From Piper betle (taxonomy: Eukaryota; Streptophyta; Magnoliopsida; Piperales; Piperaceae), in contig JAURVB010014872.1 of the NCBI GenBank assembly GCA_033002965.1, forward strand, positions 1 through 64,000: a DNA stretch of 64,000 nt, written 5' to 3'. The notes under the pieces were generated by a model, which saw only the letters and a list, made by a program, of their open reading frames with translations, ran no database searches and was not told the DNA's origin. Shown in pieces: positions 33,000 through 45,394 of this stretch; the stretch's first letter is position 1, and each line of letters starts with the position of its first letter. The position numbers and the translations under genes were made by a program.

Positions 33000-35935
33000 T
33001 AGTCGGTCGTCGGTTAGACAAAAAATATTTATATTTTACTTATTTCTATTTAGTCAAATTCGATTAATCAAATTCGATCGCACATACTTCAAACTTTAAT
33101 CGGACTCGAAAATTTGGATGTCTGCACCCATAAATGTGACTAATATTAGGCAATATTGATCAATTTGGATAGATGATTAGGCTAACACAATCCAATCACT
33201 AGGTTATCTTCCTCATTCCAACAAAATTTAGGTTCTTGATTTTGTTTTTCTTTGGCATTGGCGTAATTAAGTAGGTACCCTGCATTTTATAATTTTTATT
33301 TTCCACCGTTTGGAGCGTACATACGCGGCGTGAGTTAAAGTCTCTTTCTTTTTACAAATAAAATAAAATACACGTTGCAAAGAACATTACGTAAAGTCGG
33401 GCATACTTGCAATATGATGAAGGGTATCCAATAATATTTATTATTAAAATATTTTATTTATTTATATTTTTTAAAGATTTATATGTAATTTTCATATTTT
33501 ATTTTTTGAGTATTTTGAAAATATTTTTATTTGTTGCCTACAAGTAGTAGGCTAATTTTCTTGTACGTTAATGAATTTTTTTAATGATGATTCGATTGCA
33601 TGCAGGCCTTTATCTATTTAGATTTGTTTTTTTTACTTCAAATTTTTAATTTTTGAGAATATTCGTAATTTAGATCATCTTCTTTTGCATCATTTGGTGG
33701 AAATGCTTTTATTGCATCATTTGGTAGAAATACGTTTGTTGGTTTCTATATCGAACATCAATAATTGTTTTCTTCATTCCCACCAGGTTCATTATTTTTA
33801 TTCCTAATTTGTTACATATTCAATTTTCTTAATCATGGCTCCTGCAAGTTTTCTTCATCTGAAAATTTTTTTTGTTTGAATACCTAATTTTTCCAATTAG
33901 GAGAAGAGTGCACACCAAGGGAGGAGAACAACGGCCGATCATTTGTTCGTTTTGATTAAAACTAAATAAAATTAATTATCAAATTAACTGAATTGAGGTA
34001 GTTTGGTTAATCAATTAAAAACCAAACTACAATTGCTAACTAAATCAACTAAATCAGACTAATTCGGTTTAGTTTAGTTTTAACCGAATTCCAACCCAAC
34101 TAACCAAAATGATAAATGGTTCTTTATATCATTAAGTATTCATTCTTAACTATCTTTATAATTTTTCTTAAGTTTTATTTAACAAATAAATAATTGACAT
34201 CACACATTTAGAGGCTAACTTAGATTTATCACGAAAATTTATATAAATAATATTTTAATTTAGGATATTGTATAATAGGTTCATAATATATACTATATTA
34301 AACTTCCATCTTTTGCACATACATAAATAGGCTTTTTAATTACTTAAACCAAAATAATAGTTTTATAAATCTTTGTTTTATATCATGATGAATTAAAATA
34401 CATAAAGGCACATGTACAACAAAGAAAAAATAGTGAAGGAACTAATACAAATAAATCTCTTTCCGTTTATTAATTTATTTGGTTTAATTGGTTTTGACCA
34501 AAAATCCACCAAAGAGACCGAACTAAGTTTGTTGATTTTTGATTTTAACTAAACTATAACCAAACAGAACAAGCACGTAACTAAACTACCGAAATGAATT
34601 TGGTTTTGACTGAATTTGGTTTTGTCGGCTTGGTTAGTTAACCAAACCATGCTCACCCCTATTTGGAACCCTCAACCCAAAGTTTGGATCATCAGGCTTG
34701 TTCGCTCATTGATTACCACTTCGCAAGTCCAGTAATGCAACATGTAGGTCTTGGTTTGGAAGAGATTTAGGCCAGACACATTAAAAGTTATTTTGGTTTG
34801 GCCTCACAACCACAGCCAGGCTAGAAATTCTCTTTTTTAACTTTAATCTTCCCACAAGGATGATAAGTTGGAATTTGGAAGCCACTGTCACCCACTCGGC
34901 CATGCGAAGATGCATGTGATACGACTTGCAGCCCTAGGCTAGTTAAAATACCCAGAATTACAACAAAGCAATAACTTGGTAATTAGGGCCGGCCGAATAA
35001 TACTCAAGGTAGACACGTTTAATGCCCAAATCTACAAAAATGCACCAGGACCGACTTAGTGCCAACCCGATCCAACCAAACTTGCACACTACCTGAGACA
35101 AACAAAAAGTAAAATCACTCGTAAAGACACCGGACCGACGGACCAGGTTTTACACTTCCTCTAACAACTCACCAAAATTCATCAAAAAAACTAAATCTTT
35201 CTTCTGCCCACACTTCAAAGTAGCATCATGGATCAGCTCGACAGAAAAACAAAACAGAGGAATCAACAAAAATTAGAATTTGGAATGATGGAGTTTTTAT
35301 TTTTTGTTTTTTTTAAAATAAAAGAATTAGAATGATGGATTACAATGGAGTTTATTAGAAGAAAAATGGATGAAACAGACTACGTGGAAAGGGACAAGAT
35401 GAAAAATTAAGTCAGTTGATGATTGTGAACCGGAAAATATTTTTAACGTGTAAACCAAAATTTATCCAAAGTTGCATTCACTGTAGTTGAATGCCTAGTA
35501 ATTACCTGGCACCTAGACTCGTCAACCCAAACTTCCTCTTGCGCCAGATTCGCAGGTGGCCACCCATCTGACACGGGCACCTACCATGCTACGTGGGACC
35601 GCCATGGCTCCTCCTCCTAACCTGTTTCACATGCATGGCATTGTGTGCCGGCCAAATGTGTCGCCCAAATGTCAACCTCACATGACATGTGATGTTATGC
35701 CTCATCAGTACTGGTGTGGCAGTCCATTTAATTGTCCCACGAACCTTTTACCTTGTTCAAAGAGCGGAAGGTAAACGTTAAAATTCAAACGGGAAAAAGC
35801 CCAAATATTTAAGGTTGTTAATTATGTGAACAAGAAAGTAAAAGAGGCATTTCACAATATCATACACACTTAAGCAAAATAGTGTTGTTGAAAAAATAAC
35901 CAAAATTTTGCTGGAAAAGATAAGATGTATGAGAT
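33000..35935. repeat. 5' flank of copy B, shared with copies A and C
   Basis: 33150-33880 matches 6180-6912 (A) and 54370-55130 (C). 33870-34905 matches 12302-13020 (A). 35000-35930 matches 58060-58920 (C). Frames over 35556-35774 and its counterpart at 58415-58783 are not conserved at their ends and look non-coding. No gene is supported. Confidence 0.65.
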
Positions 35936-35939
35936 TGAA

Positions 35940-37850
35940 TGTAAGGTTGTCTAAAATATTCTAGGTTGAAGGCATGGTACTTCATTAACAAGTCACCTTA
36001 TGTTGCACTAGAAGGAAAAGCTCGGGAGGAAATATGGACAGTTAAATCACTTACTATTTTGATTTGAAAGTCTTTAGTTATCCATGTTTTGTGCATGTAC
36101 ATAATACATAATGGTCTAAACTGAAATCTAAGTTAAAAGAGTATGTATTTTTTAGGTTCAAGAAAGACATAAAGGGCTTCAAGATACAAGATGCAACATC
36201 ATAGAATGTTATAAATAGCAGAGATGTTATCTTTGATGAGGAGCGTATGTTAAAATTGAGTTGGTTGGATGTGTTTCCTGTGGATGGTAAGGTTGACAAG
36301 GATAGGAACATTGTTTTGGAGGAGCTAAATGTGGGGAATGCTTTTAGAAAATTATCGGTTGAGGTAGAGCTTGCTGAACCATCTCAGGAAGAAGCATAAT
36401 CTAATGGTCCTCAAAATGAAAAATATTTGCAGGCCTATTTCTTGGCTAGGACCGGGAGAGGAGGGAGATACATCCTCCAATCTGATTCGGATGTCATCAT
36501 TTTTGCTTTGGTGGTAAGGAGTGGTGATCCAACTTCCTATAAGGAGGTCATGCATGACAAGGATGGAGCCGGTGGGTGACAGCGATGATGGAAGTACTTG
36601 ATTCTCTTCATAAAATGAAACTTGGGATTTGAAGGAGCAGATTTTCATGCAACAACCTGAGAGCTTCAAGGAATATGGCAAGGAGCATATAGTATACAAA
36701 TTAAAGAAATCACTGTATGATTTGAAATAGTCTCCTCGCCAGTAGTATAAAAGGTCTAACACTTTTATGATTTAGGTTAGGTATACTCGGTCTAGTATAA
36801 TAGGTGTGTTTATTTCAAAATACTTAGTGATATATCATATATTTATTTGTTGTTATATGTTGATAATATGTTGATTGCTAATAAGAGTTTGGTTGAAGTG
36901 AATAAACTCAAGTCTCAATTGTTAATGGAGTTTGACATGAAATATCTATGTGAGGCTTAAAACGTTTTGGGCATAGAGATCAGACGAGACAAAAAGGCCA
37001 AATAATTGTAATAAAGTATGTGGAGAAAGTTTTGCAAAGGTTTGACATGGATAACATTAAGACAGTGTTAGTTCCTCTTGCTCAACACTGCACACTTTTG
37101 GCAGCTGTGTTTCCTACAACAAATAATAGTATGGTAAAAATATTAAAATTTTCTTATGCACAAGTTATTTGGTGTTTGATGTATTCCATGGTTTGTACAG
37201 GGCTGAATATCGCTCATATTGTAAGTGCACTTAGTAAGTACATGGCTAATTCCGGGAAGGAGCATTACAATACTATGAAATAGGTTATGTGGTATTTGAG
37301 AAGTAATACTAATTATGGAGTGCTTTATACTTATGAGGACAACAACTTGATTAGCTTTGTGGACTCAGATTATGACGGGATTTAGATATAAGGAGGTCGA
37401 CAACAAATTATATATTCATTTTGGGTGGAGGTGTTATTTTCTAGAGGTTGATGTTTCAACCAATGGTTACTTTGTCTATGATAGAGGTAGAGTATATGTC
37501 TATGGTGAAGTGTACCAAATAAGTCGTATGGTTAATTGATTTAGTGAATGAGTCGGGGGTCTCTCAAAATCAAGTGGAGTTGCATTGTGATCATCAGAGT
37601 ATTATTCATTTGACTGAGAATTAGGTGTTTCATGTAAAGACTAAAGACATTGATGTAAGGTATCATAAACTCAGGGAAATAATTAATGATGGTTTAGTTA
37701 GCTTAGCAAATATTCATACCGAGGATAATGCGGTTGATATATTTACTAAGTCGATGACTTCAAAGAAGTTTAGGCATTGCCGAACTTCTTTGGAGTGTCC
37801 CACTAATACAAGGAGTACAATCCATGAGGGTTTGTGGTCGCGCCAATAAA
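35940..37850 (+). pseudogene. Decayed Ty1/Copia polyprotein
   Basis: Conceptual translation in shifting frames recovers the order of a plant Copia pol. A post-integrase segment comes first (SRDVIFDEE near 36215-36242). Reverse transcriptase pieces follow (KLKKSLYDLK near 36700, then a decayed active-site region near 36850). The connection region has VEKVLQRFDMDN near 37018 and AQVIWCLMYSMVC near 37160. The RNase H end has HCDHQSIIHLTEN near 37585 and KDIDVRYHKLREII near 37643. Many stops and frameshifts show it is dead. No LTR pair was recognised around it. Confidence 0.85.
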
Positions 37851-38085
37851 GTGCGGGGTCGTGCTGGTTTTGGTACGAGGTTGATTTCCATAATGGTTCA
37901 AGAATATAGAGTATATTATCTCACCAACGTGGGAATTATTAGAACCGGATGTGAAAGGAAGAGGAAGAAGTGAGGAAGTCTAGGCATGAATGCTTGAGCT
38001 TTTGGGAACTGAAACGCTTAAGCATTTACGTCGGTGTGACAAGAAAAACCGCTTAAACATGAAGTGAACGCTCGAGCCCTCCTAA

Positions 38086-38206
38086 TTAGGGTTGCTAATT
38101 GAGCTAGCTACCTCGTGAGCATTTAGGGTTCAGCTCAGCTTGACTCGACTTGAACTCGAATTTTACGAGCCGAACTTGAGTAGGGTTGTGTTCGATTCGA
38201 CTCGAA
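38086..38206. repeat. Truncated end of the hAT-like element
   Basis: AGGGTTGCTAATTGAGCTAG and the following GACTCGACTTGAACTCGAA words match the left 120 bp of the element at 31777. The rest is missing, so this is a solo end fragment lying just after the Copia remnant. Confidence 0.7.
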
Positions 38207-38214
38207 GGTGGTAA

Positions 38215-38815
38215 CACTCTTCAATCTGGACGAGACGGTGATCTTCAACTCCGGCAATGAAACTCCGATATGGTCTATAAGGTGGCGAGCGGCAACCCTG
38301 GTGGCAGAGCTCTTAGACTCCTTGGCTCCGCGAGGCTAAGGCAAGGCAAGGCTATGGCAGAGAAGGATGGCTCCAAGCGGAGGTCTTCCTGGGTCTTCAC
38401 AGCAGCACTTCTTCTTGGCAACAGCTTCCCTCCTTGGCCAAGAAATAAGATGATGAGCAGTGGCGTTCCGGCAAGGGGTTCGCGGCTGCAAGGCACCAAG
38501 GCTGGAGAAGAACAACGGCGAAACTCACGAGACCCCGACTCCGGCAAGGCAGGGACGACAACTCCTTGGCAGCGCTCCACGGTGAGGGCTTCCAATCCGG
38601 CAGCGCTGTTTCACGGCATGGCGCTGCAGCGACGATCCTCCTAGCGGCAAGGTAGTAGCAGCAAGCGGCAGGGCTTTGGTGAGAGGCAGCGCTCCACGGT
38701 TCTCCAAAGCACCGACAGGCTTCAGCAAGCTTCTAACTTTGGGACGGTGCAGCGCTCCAACTCGGGAATATATAAGGCATGGTGGCGAGTTGGTCCGTGA
38801 GTGGTCTAGGAGGAG
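38215..38815. other. GC-rich island, origin unknown
   Basis: An unbroken plus-strand frame of 124 codons (38270-38644) and overlapping minus-strand frames cover it. Composition is rich in GGCAAGG, GGCAGCGCTC and TCCGGCA words that recur within the island. I recognise no domain. An LTR or captured gene fragment is likelier than a gene. Confidence 0.4.
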
Positions 38816-38859
38816 CACTTCGATATATATATATATATATATATATTACTTGAGTTAAA

Positions 38860-39960
38860 TTTTGTTACTTAATAATATATATATAATTTATAATTTATAC
38901 ATATTTTTAATTTAATATTTATACATAATTTATAATTTCTATTTATTTATTTATTCATTGGAAAACTTAGAGTATACTTGTATTTAAATTAAAAATAAAA
39001 CGATAAATTACATTTAATTATTAAAATTTTACTAAATTAATATTTTTACTTAATTATGCCTTCTGAATTAAGATTATTACTTATTTTCAATATAAAATTA
39101 AATCATTATTACTTATTTTTGAAAAATACATATTATGATGATTGAAAAATCTGGATTTTTTTTCTACCACATCAATTTTGGCTACAAACTAGTACCGTCA
39201 GAAGCGATTTTCTAAAAATTGTTAAAATGACACTAATAATTGGTTTTGTTCATGGTCGCACCACATGAGGGATTTTGGATTGAGCTTCTTCTTCATTCTC
39301 TGTCAACATATATGCATGAGAGGGGCTTCTCCTCACAAGGTATGAGATCATTCAATTAGAGTTTGTTTTCTGGTTGGAAGGTATGTATATTCTCAACTAG
39401 AGTTTGTTATCTAGTTGGAAATTATGGTCATTCCCAATTGAATGTGCTTTCTTGTTGGAGATTATTAATTTCCTTTGATGATTGAAGTTTCAGATGATGA
39501 AGATGATAATCCCCTGTTTGCCCAATGTGTGAGAGAGAGAAGGAGAGTGTTTTTTATTTATTGTATTCGAGTATTGATTGGTGACAATCTTCTAATATAC
39601 CATGATTTTGTTGTGTACTCTTTATGAAGATGAGGGTACCCATTATTTGAGTGTAGTGGATGATTTATAGTTTATCCTCTTATTTTGAGTTTTCAAGTGC
39701 CCGTTTACCTACAATCGTTTCTGCCCAGCACAAGCCTGTTTTCTTGTTTGTCAGCTCATGCTCATGTCGACCCATCTGTGTCAATGTCCACCAAGGGCAG
39801 CCCAGCTAGTTGACTCGACTCAGTCGAGATAACTCAACTTGGTCCAACTCATCCAGTTGACTTTTAGCTCGTTTTTGTCCATTTTTTTTATCGTTCTTGG
39901 TAATTCTAAGATTGAGGTAATTTAATTTCATCCCATGTGATTGTCTTAGGAATTGTAATA
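38860..39960. repeat. Direct repeat with 59500-60440
   Basis: Collinear with 59500-60440: AT-rich start, CATGGTCGCACCACATGAGG, CTTCTCCTCACAAGGTATGA, two TCTAGTTGGAAAT-type words, then GTGTACTCTTTATGAAGAT. A third, shorter relative lies at 61880-62250. The layout resembles an old LTR or a continuation of the B/C segmental duplication. A TA microsatellite sits at about 38823-38847. Confidence 0.65.
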
Positions 39961-40129
39961 TTGGCTTTAGAGACATCTATATGTTGTTTTACCATTATGA
40001 GATTTTATTCTTGAATTAGAACTTATATTTGTCATAGCTTTTAAACATATTCTATATATATAACGCATAAATTCATGGAACCTAGAAACATATCATATCC
40101 TTGAGTCTGTATATTTAGGGCTAATGCTT

Positions 40130-40645
40130 TATTAATAATTTGGATAGCAATTAAAATAAATTGGTCCAGTGCTTAAAGTAGATTCAATTACTCCTAATAA
40201 GGAATCATTGAATTTATTATGGTGTTTATCTCTTAAACATACTAATAAAGATGGATTAAGCCATCTCTACTTAGTGGTTTAACTGCTACTTGTATTGATC
40301 CAAAATGTATATATTTATATTCAACTTTTAATTTATTTATTAATTTATTTTTTAATAAATTTATAGTTTCGGTATGGTTTCCTATACTAACACTCTGTTC
40401 AAAAGTTTTTATTATATAAGATTGCTTAAATTCGATAAAACCTTTATTATAAATATTAGTTGGATTAATCTTAGGAATTGTCCACTTATTTAAGTTTTTC
40501 TCTATATTTTTATAGACTATTTGTTCAGTGTTTTTAGGATTTGACAAATTCTGTGATTTCTTGACTAAGCTTGTTAAAAAGCCATAATAAACTAAGAGTT
40601 TCTTAAATAGGAATTTCCTAGGAGATGCCAACCAATCCAAACTGC
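40130..40645 (-). pseudogene. Endogenous pararetrovirus movement-protein fragment
   Basis: A minus-strand frame (40640-40242) ends in a stretch with YKYIHFGSIQVAVKPLSRDG, the conserved core of movement proteins of the Caulimoviridae, which shape plasmodesmata for cell-to-cell spread. After the stop at 40242 the family pattern continues in another frame (near 40235-40200), so at least one frameshift breaks it. No intact viral protein is present. It lies about 85 bp downstream of a primer site, as in genomes of this family. Confidence 0.75.
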
Positions 40646-40723
40646 CTATGCGCCTTCCTTGACTGTTGAGGACTTATGATGATTTGGATTCCGTCACCTA
40701 CTTAAGTAATCTTAACTTACTTT

Positions 40724-40736
40724 GGCTCTCATACCA
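40724..40736 (-). other. Met-tRNA-like primer site of pararetrovirus
   Basis: Minus strand TGGTATGAGAGCC, one base from the initiator-Met primer site TGGTATCAGAGCC that marks the genome origin in Caulimoviridae. It lies between the promoter (41320-41500) and the movement-protein fragment, the normal order. Confidence 0.7.
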
Positions 40737-41319
40737 AGTTAATATTGCTCTTAAGATTTCGCCCCGATCTTAATCAACTAAACAGAATGACACAGTACTA
40801 GTAACACAAATATAGATTGACTAACAGTAACACAAATATAAAATAGACTGACATAGTAACAATAACACATATATAATAACACAGAGATAAATTAAAGAAA
40901 ATAGACAGTTCTATCATAAAAAACTCAAAATTAGAACATATATAAAAATAGTAATAGAACAATATTATATTTAAGACATTATTAAAGACATATGGTTCAA
41001 GAAGAACAAATATGGTTCTAAAAGAACATATATAGTTCCCAAGGAACAAGTTCAAACAAACTTATTTGTATTGATTCAACCTTTGAAATTTACAAACGGG
41101 TTTGTTCTGTTCAACAAACTTTCACACTCAAACACTCTTCACACTCAAACTATAAACTCTCAAAGTACAAACATCTTTTTACAAAGAGGAGTAAAAGAAA
41201 TTTAGAAGAGAAAGAAAAGGAAGACTGAAAGAGAGAAAGTTGTCGAGAAGGGAAAAGACAGTAAGAAAGAGTGAGCTCAAGTGCTTTCACCATGATCTTC
41301 AAGTGAAGCCCAAGACTTC

Positions 41320-41327
41320 TATTTATA
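41320..41327 (-). promoter_or_regulatory. TATA box of pararetroviral promoter
   Basis: Minus strand TATAAATA within CTATAAATAGAAG. A transcript starting about 30 bp downstream would have a leader of some 550 bases to the primer site, similar to leader lengths in this virus family. Confidence 0.6.
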
Positions 41328-41378
41328 GATGGAGAATGAAGACCGATAGAACAAGTTTCAAATAACCGGATGACTTGC

Positions 41379-41500
41379 TGACGTCATCAGAAAAGGTTGA
41401 CCTAGCAAGTAAATCATACGTGGCATGCTAACCTGTAGATTTTATGTTGAAGTGTCTTTGCTAACTTGGTAGATAAGATTATGACGTCATGATGACTCAT
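41379..41500 (-). promoter_or_regulatory. TGACG (as-1-like) cluster
   Basis: Palindromic TGACGTCA occurs at 41379-41386 and 41482-41489, with further TGACTCA-like words at 41493-41499. The nearer site is about 52 bp upstream of the TATA box. Caulimovirid promoters use tandem TGACG as-1 elements at about this distance to bind plant TGA bZIP factors. Confidence 0.55.
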
Positions 41501-41523
41501 TTCTGATGCTGAAAATGATGACA

Positions 41524-42240
41524 TTAGTGTTGACTCGTATCAGAAGATGGAGCCTTAGAAAGAGCAGTATACATAGTAGATATCTTTGGGGAAGATATTT
41601 GTATTGATGAGCATGTTGGCTGTGCAGGAGAAGTTTCTGATGTGGTAGACAACGCCTCTGTTCGAGGAGTAGAGAATGTAGTTGGAGAATAGTCTCGATA
41701 AGAACATTGCTTCACCAAATGTCCAGATTCACCGCAATAGTAGCATTTTCTTGAAATTTGTGGTGACCTTTGAGAAAAACTGTAGTAATCAGGAATATGA
41801 CCTTTTTGTCCACAAAGAGAACAAATATAATCTTATGAGGTTATCACTGGTTGTCCATATCCACTAAGGAGAGGGGATGATGGAGTTGCTACAATAGTTG
41901 TTAAAACCTCATCAATATCTTTTTGGCTCATTCTAATAGGAGATTTAGGTACTTCAACCTTTGGAGTAACAGGAAGTTAAGCTCCAGAACAGAAATCCAA
42001 AGTATAAGCCAGCTGAATAATATCATTTTGAGCCATTTGAGGATTATTATACTTTACCTATAAATACTGCAAATATGCATTAGGAGGCAATGCTACTGGG
42101 TACACTGCTAACACACTGTGAAGTGGTTGAGAAGCAGATTCAACATGAGAGGCTAAATTTGGAGTTTTATATTTAGAAGAAATAGACACAGACTCACAGA
42201 AAATAGCTTTTTCTTTTTCTTGAAACACTGAGGTAACCTA
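41524..42240 (-). pseudogene. Double CCHC-knuckle frame upstream of pararetroviral promoter
   Basis: One minus-strand frame runs from about 42240 to 41524 with three internal stops and no obvious frameshift. It encodes two zinc knuckles: CSLCGQKGHIPDYY (final Cys lost) near 41830 and CYYCGESGHLVKQC near 41735. A Ser/Thr-rich tail follows and a conserved-looking ALPPNAYLQYL segment precedes them. It could be the distal frame of the pararetrovirus or a gag fragment of another element; I cannot decide. Confidence 0.5.
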
Positions 42241-42289
42241 TATAGAAAAATGGGAAAAGCGAACCTATCCCACTATCTGTTCGAATAAT

Positions 42290-42594
42290 TTTAATATCAT
42301 GCAAGTATACACGATCGAAACAAGTAATATAATGATAAATTCGAGTATTGTTCCACAAAGAGATGAATTTCCTTAAATTAATTAAAGAAAATAAAATTAA
42401 GAGCAAAACAAAAATAATTGACTTAACTAAATCTAAATAATAACTTTAAATAAAAGAAGAAGTTAAAATGATAAAACTCGTTCTAGAGTCGAATTTCCCT
42501 TAACATCAATTTAATCTACATCAAATCTTCCTCTTATCTTTTATTCCTCGGATTGTCGATTTAGGATAATTATATAACATGGTGGCTCCCGCTC
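42290..42594. other. AT-rich insertion, left part
   Basis: Together with 45395-46240 this appears to be sequence that separates the two halves of the pararetrovirus and was itself interrupted by the solo LTR. Words such as GTATACACGATCGAAACAAG resemble common plant repeat ends. I could not fix its boundaries. Confidence 0.35.
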
Positions 42595-42599
42595 CTTCA

Positions 42600-45389
42600 T
42601 GTAATACCCCAATCTGGTTTACTCTCAACCCAGACCAAAACTGTTACAAAGGATCGAACTACTCGTAAACCGATTAAGTTGGCTGACCCAAAACCTAAAC
42701 GGCTACGACATAACCCTCTCCACATCTCAAGATGGAGCACGCCGCTAATGCGCAAACAATATATGAATGGGATGCAAAACCCTAACAAGATACTACGTGA
42801 ATGTCATGATAATCACGGCACACCAAAATAATTAAAACAACAATAAAATTCATAAAATCTAGAATAAAACGGACAGAGCCTCCCCTAAAAGTGCAATAAG
42901 GGGATGACCTGTTAAAATATGGCACAATATAGTATATATATAAAACAATAATTTATATCGTAATAAACTTCAAATCATCCACACATACTGTAATTGGGTC
43001 TAGCCCACCTACAATCTCATACTTAGCTCATTTGATTCCTTTTCATTTCAGCATAGCACATCATTAGAGCCTTTCTCAAAATATTTCCACGCATTTCCAA
43101 AACATGGCATACAAGCCTCACAAACACATGCATAAATACTAATATGTAAATCTACTACAAAAGCCAATCACATCACATTTTACGCAAAAGTTGGCGCGGC
43201 ACTAGGTATGTGTGTGCAATGCAAGCGCTACTCCTTCGTCGAGGCCGGCATACACCAATCATCATCCTCACCTACATATAGTAGAAAAATGTCAGCAACG
43301 GGTGTCACTGGTCCGAAAATAACTAATATCAAACTGGAACATGAGAGCAAAGTCTCATGGAAAGCAAACCATCATATATATCTTCCTCAAGAACTCTCAT
43401 AAGGGCAACTACAAAGGAGCCGTTGAGCAGCTGACTCAACAACATCCCAATCTATCTGGTACTGTGCTGCTCACGACACTTCTTTTTCAGTACTTCACGT
43501 AAAACTTTTATCCTAAGCCCTCTCCGAACCTCCATATTACTCCTGGCTTTGAGCACGTAGACCAAGCACTCTCAGGCAGTCGCCTTTAGTACCCTTTGAA
43601 CCACAAGTCCGGATATGCGCTGTATTAAACAGTACCCGTAAACGTCCACGTCCTCCGGGGGTGAGGAATTCAAACGCGGAGTTGTCAGGATCCCTCGGGA
43701 ATGGAACAGTCCGCTGACACTAATCCAGAGCCCGCTTTGACTGGCACGGCATTCGCTCATGGTATGTGCAGTCGACTCATCTTCGCTTGTCTCACTGAAA
43801 ACTCGATAAAACTATTTATAGGGCTGGGTCGGGATTTATTATAATAGGCCCGAAGGCAACTTGAGGTGGATCTTATTTTCGAAAACAAACTCGAGGGATC
43901 TCATCCTCGAGGGTTATTAATTCCGAAAAACATCGACCAGGTGACCCGTGTTAGGTGGGGTCCAATAAATCATCCACCTGACACGTCCTACAATCAATAA
44001 ATCAAATCACCGATAGAATAAAGTGATAAAACCTGAGAAGCGTGTCCTAACGGACCTGTCAGAAGCTCCAAGTGCAGTTTCGTGCCTAGACGGTGAGCTC
44101 CTGCAACGAACCTACATGAACATAACTATTTACTAACGCCCATACATATATGATGCACGCTTATATAACTAATATATCCACATGCATACAATTATCTAAT
44201 CAACCATGACAATCATCTCAACAATTACCCTACATCTCTAATTGTCAAGCAAGTTAATAATTTTATCATTTCATATGTGACTTATTACCTAGCACTTTTA
44301 ATTCTAATTTCAAAGCATACCTATTCTAATTAGGTGACAATGGTTTAATCAATTTAATCTGTTTAACTTAATGCTAGCATGCAAAACCTAATTCATACAA
44401 ATTCATAAATTAACTAGTTAACAAGCATTTAATTAATTATTCAATGGTTTACTAACAATTTCATTAGTAAGCATTCACATTATACAACACAATTTACTCT
44501 AATCATTACATGTTTATCATAATTACGATTAATTAAACAAAAATCATGAAGTTAATAAAATTAATTCTAATATGCTACTATGACCACAACATGTATGTGA
44601 TAATTCTAAAAAAGGGGAAGAACCACCTCGCGATCGGCGCTGAAATCGGTGCCGACGGACGAAGGTGGTGAAGGCGAGTTAGCGGTTTTCCAGGGCCTGT
44701 GCCGGCGGTTTTCTGGCAGCTCCGGTGGTTTTCTGGTGATTGCTCCGGCGAGGCAATCGGAGGTAGGGGTTAGCATCGTCGCGGTGAGCTGAACCCAATG
44801 GTGGTGACGACGAGGGCAGCCGCGGCGGCGATGGCCACCAACGGAGGCGTCGAGTGCGGTCGGGGCGGTCGACCGCTCCGATCAGAGCCACGGCCGACCT
44901 CGACGGCGGCGCTAAGCAGGGGGAAAGGTAGGGGAGGTCGATGGGAGAAGCTCCGACGTAATGGAGGCGGTGGTCTGGCGCAGACGGCGGCGGAATGCGT
45001 CGGGATCGGTGAGAAATCGAGGGCAATTTCCGGCGTTGCGACGACCGGACGGTGGCCGGGCGTGGTCGAGGCGGCAAGGCGACGACACAACCGGGCTGGG
45101 CGGCGTCGATCGGCGGCGAGGTGGTGTCGACGGCGGTGGTAAAATCTCAGGGCGGCGGTGGTGAAGAAAAGTGTCGGGGTTTGGGGAGGAAGATGAGGAG
45201 TGTAGGGCGATGGCAAAGTTGTAAATAAGACGCTATCATCGATACTTGGGTATAAATAAACCCTCATAGCACGTGCGCACGGTCAGCCTCGGCCTCGCAC
45301 ACGTGTTCTGAATGCTGAACCGACTCAAACTACGGTCAAACCAACCGGCTAACGACTATAAAACCTTGACTCAAGTCGCGGGTTTTACA
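42600..45389 (-). mobile_element. Solo LTR, 2790 bp, Gypsy-like
   Basis: The plus strand begins TGTAATACCCC and ends GGGTTTTACA, giving TG..CA ends with imperfect inversion, flanked by the 5-bp duplication CTTCA (42595-42599 and 45390-45394). No second LTR or internal gag-pol adjoins it, so it is best read as a solo LTR left by recombination between two LTRs. Sense is probably minus: near the TGTAAAACCC end there is GGGTTTATTTATACCC (about 45245-45260), then a C/T-rich leader and GC-rich frames (45267-44679). Such long LTRs with a GGTATTACA end are typical of Tekay/Del-type chromoviruses. The GC-rich frames have no domain. Confidence 0.85.
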
Positions 45390-45394
45390 CTTCA

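Noticed and set aside
38270..38644. 124-codon plus-strand frame
   Set aside because: No domain, repeated words, and opposing open frames; more like an LTR or captured fragment.
44679..45267. Minus-strand frames of 132 and 165 codons
   Set aside because: They fall inside the solo LTR, overlap in different frames and are Pro/Arg-rich without domains.
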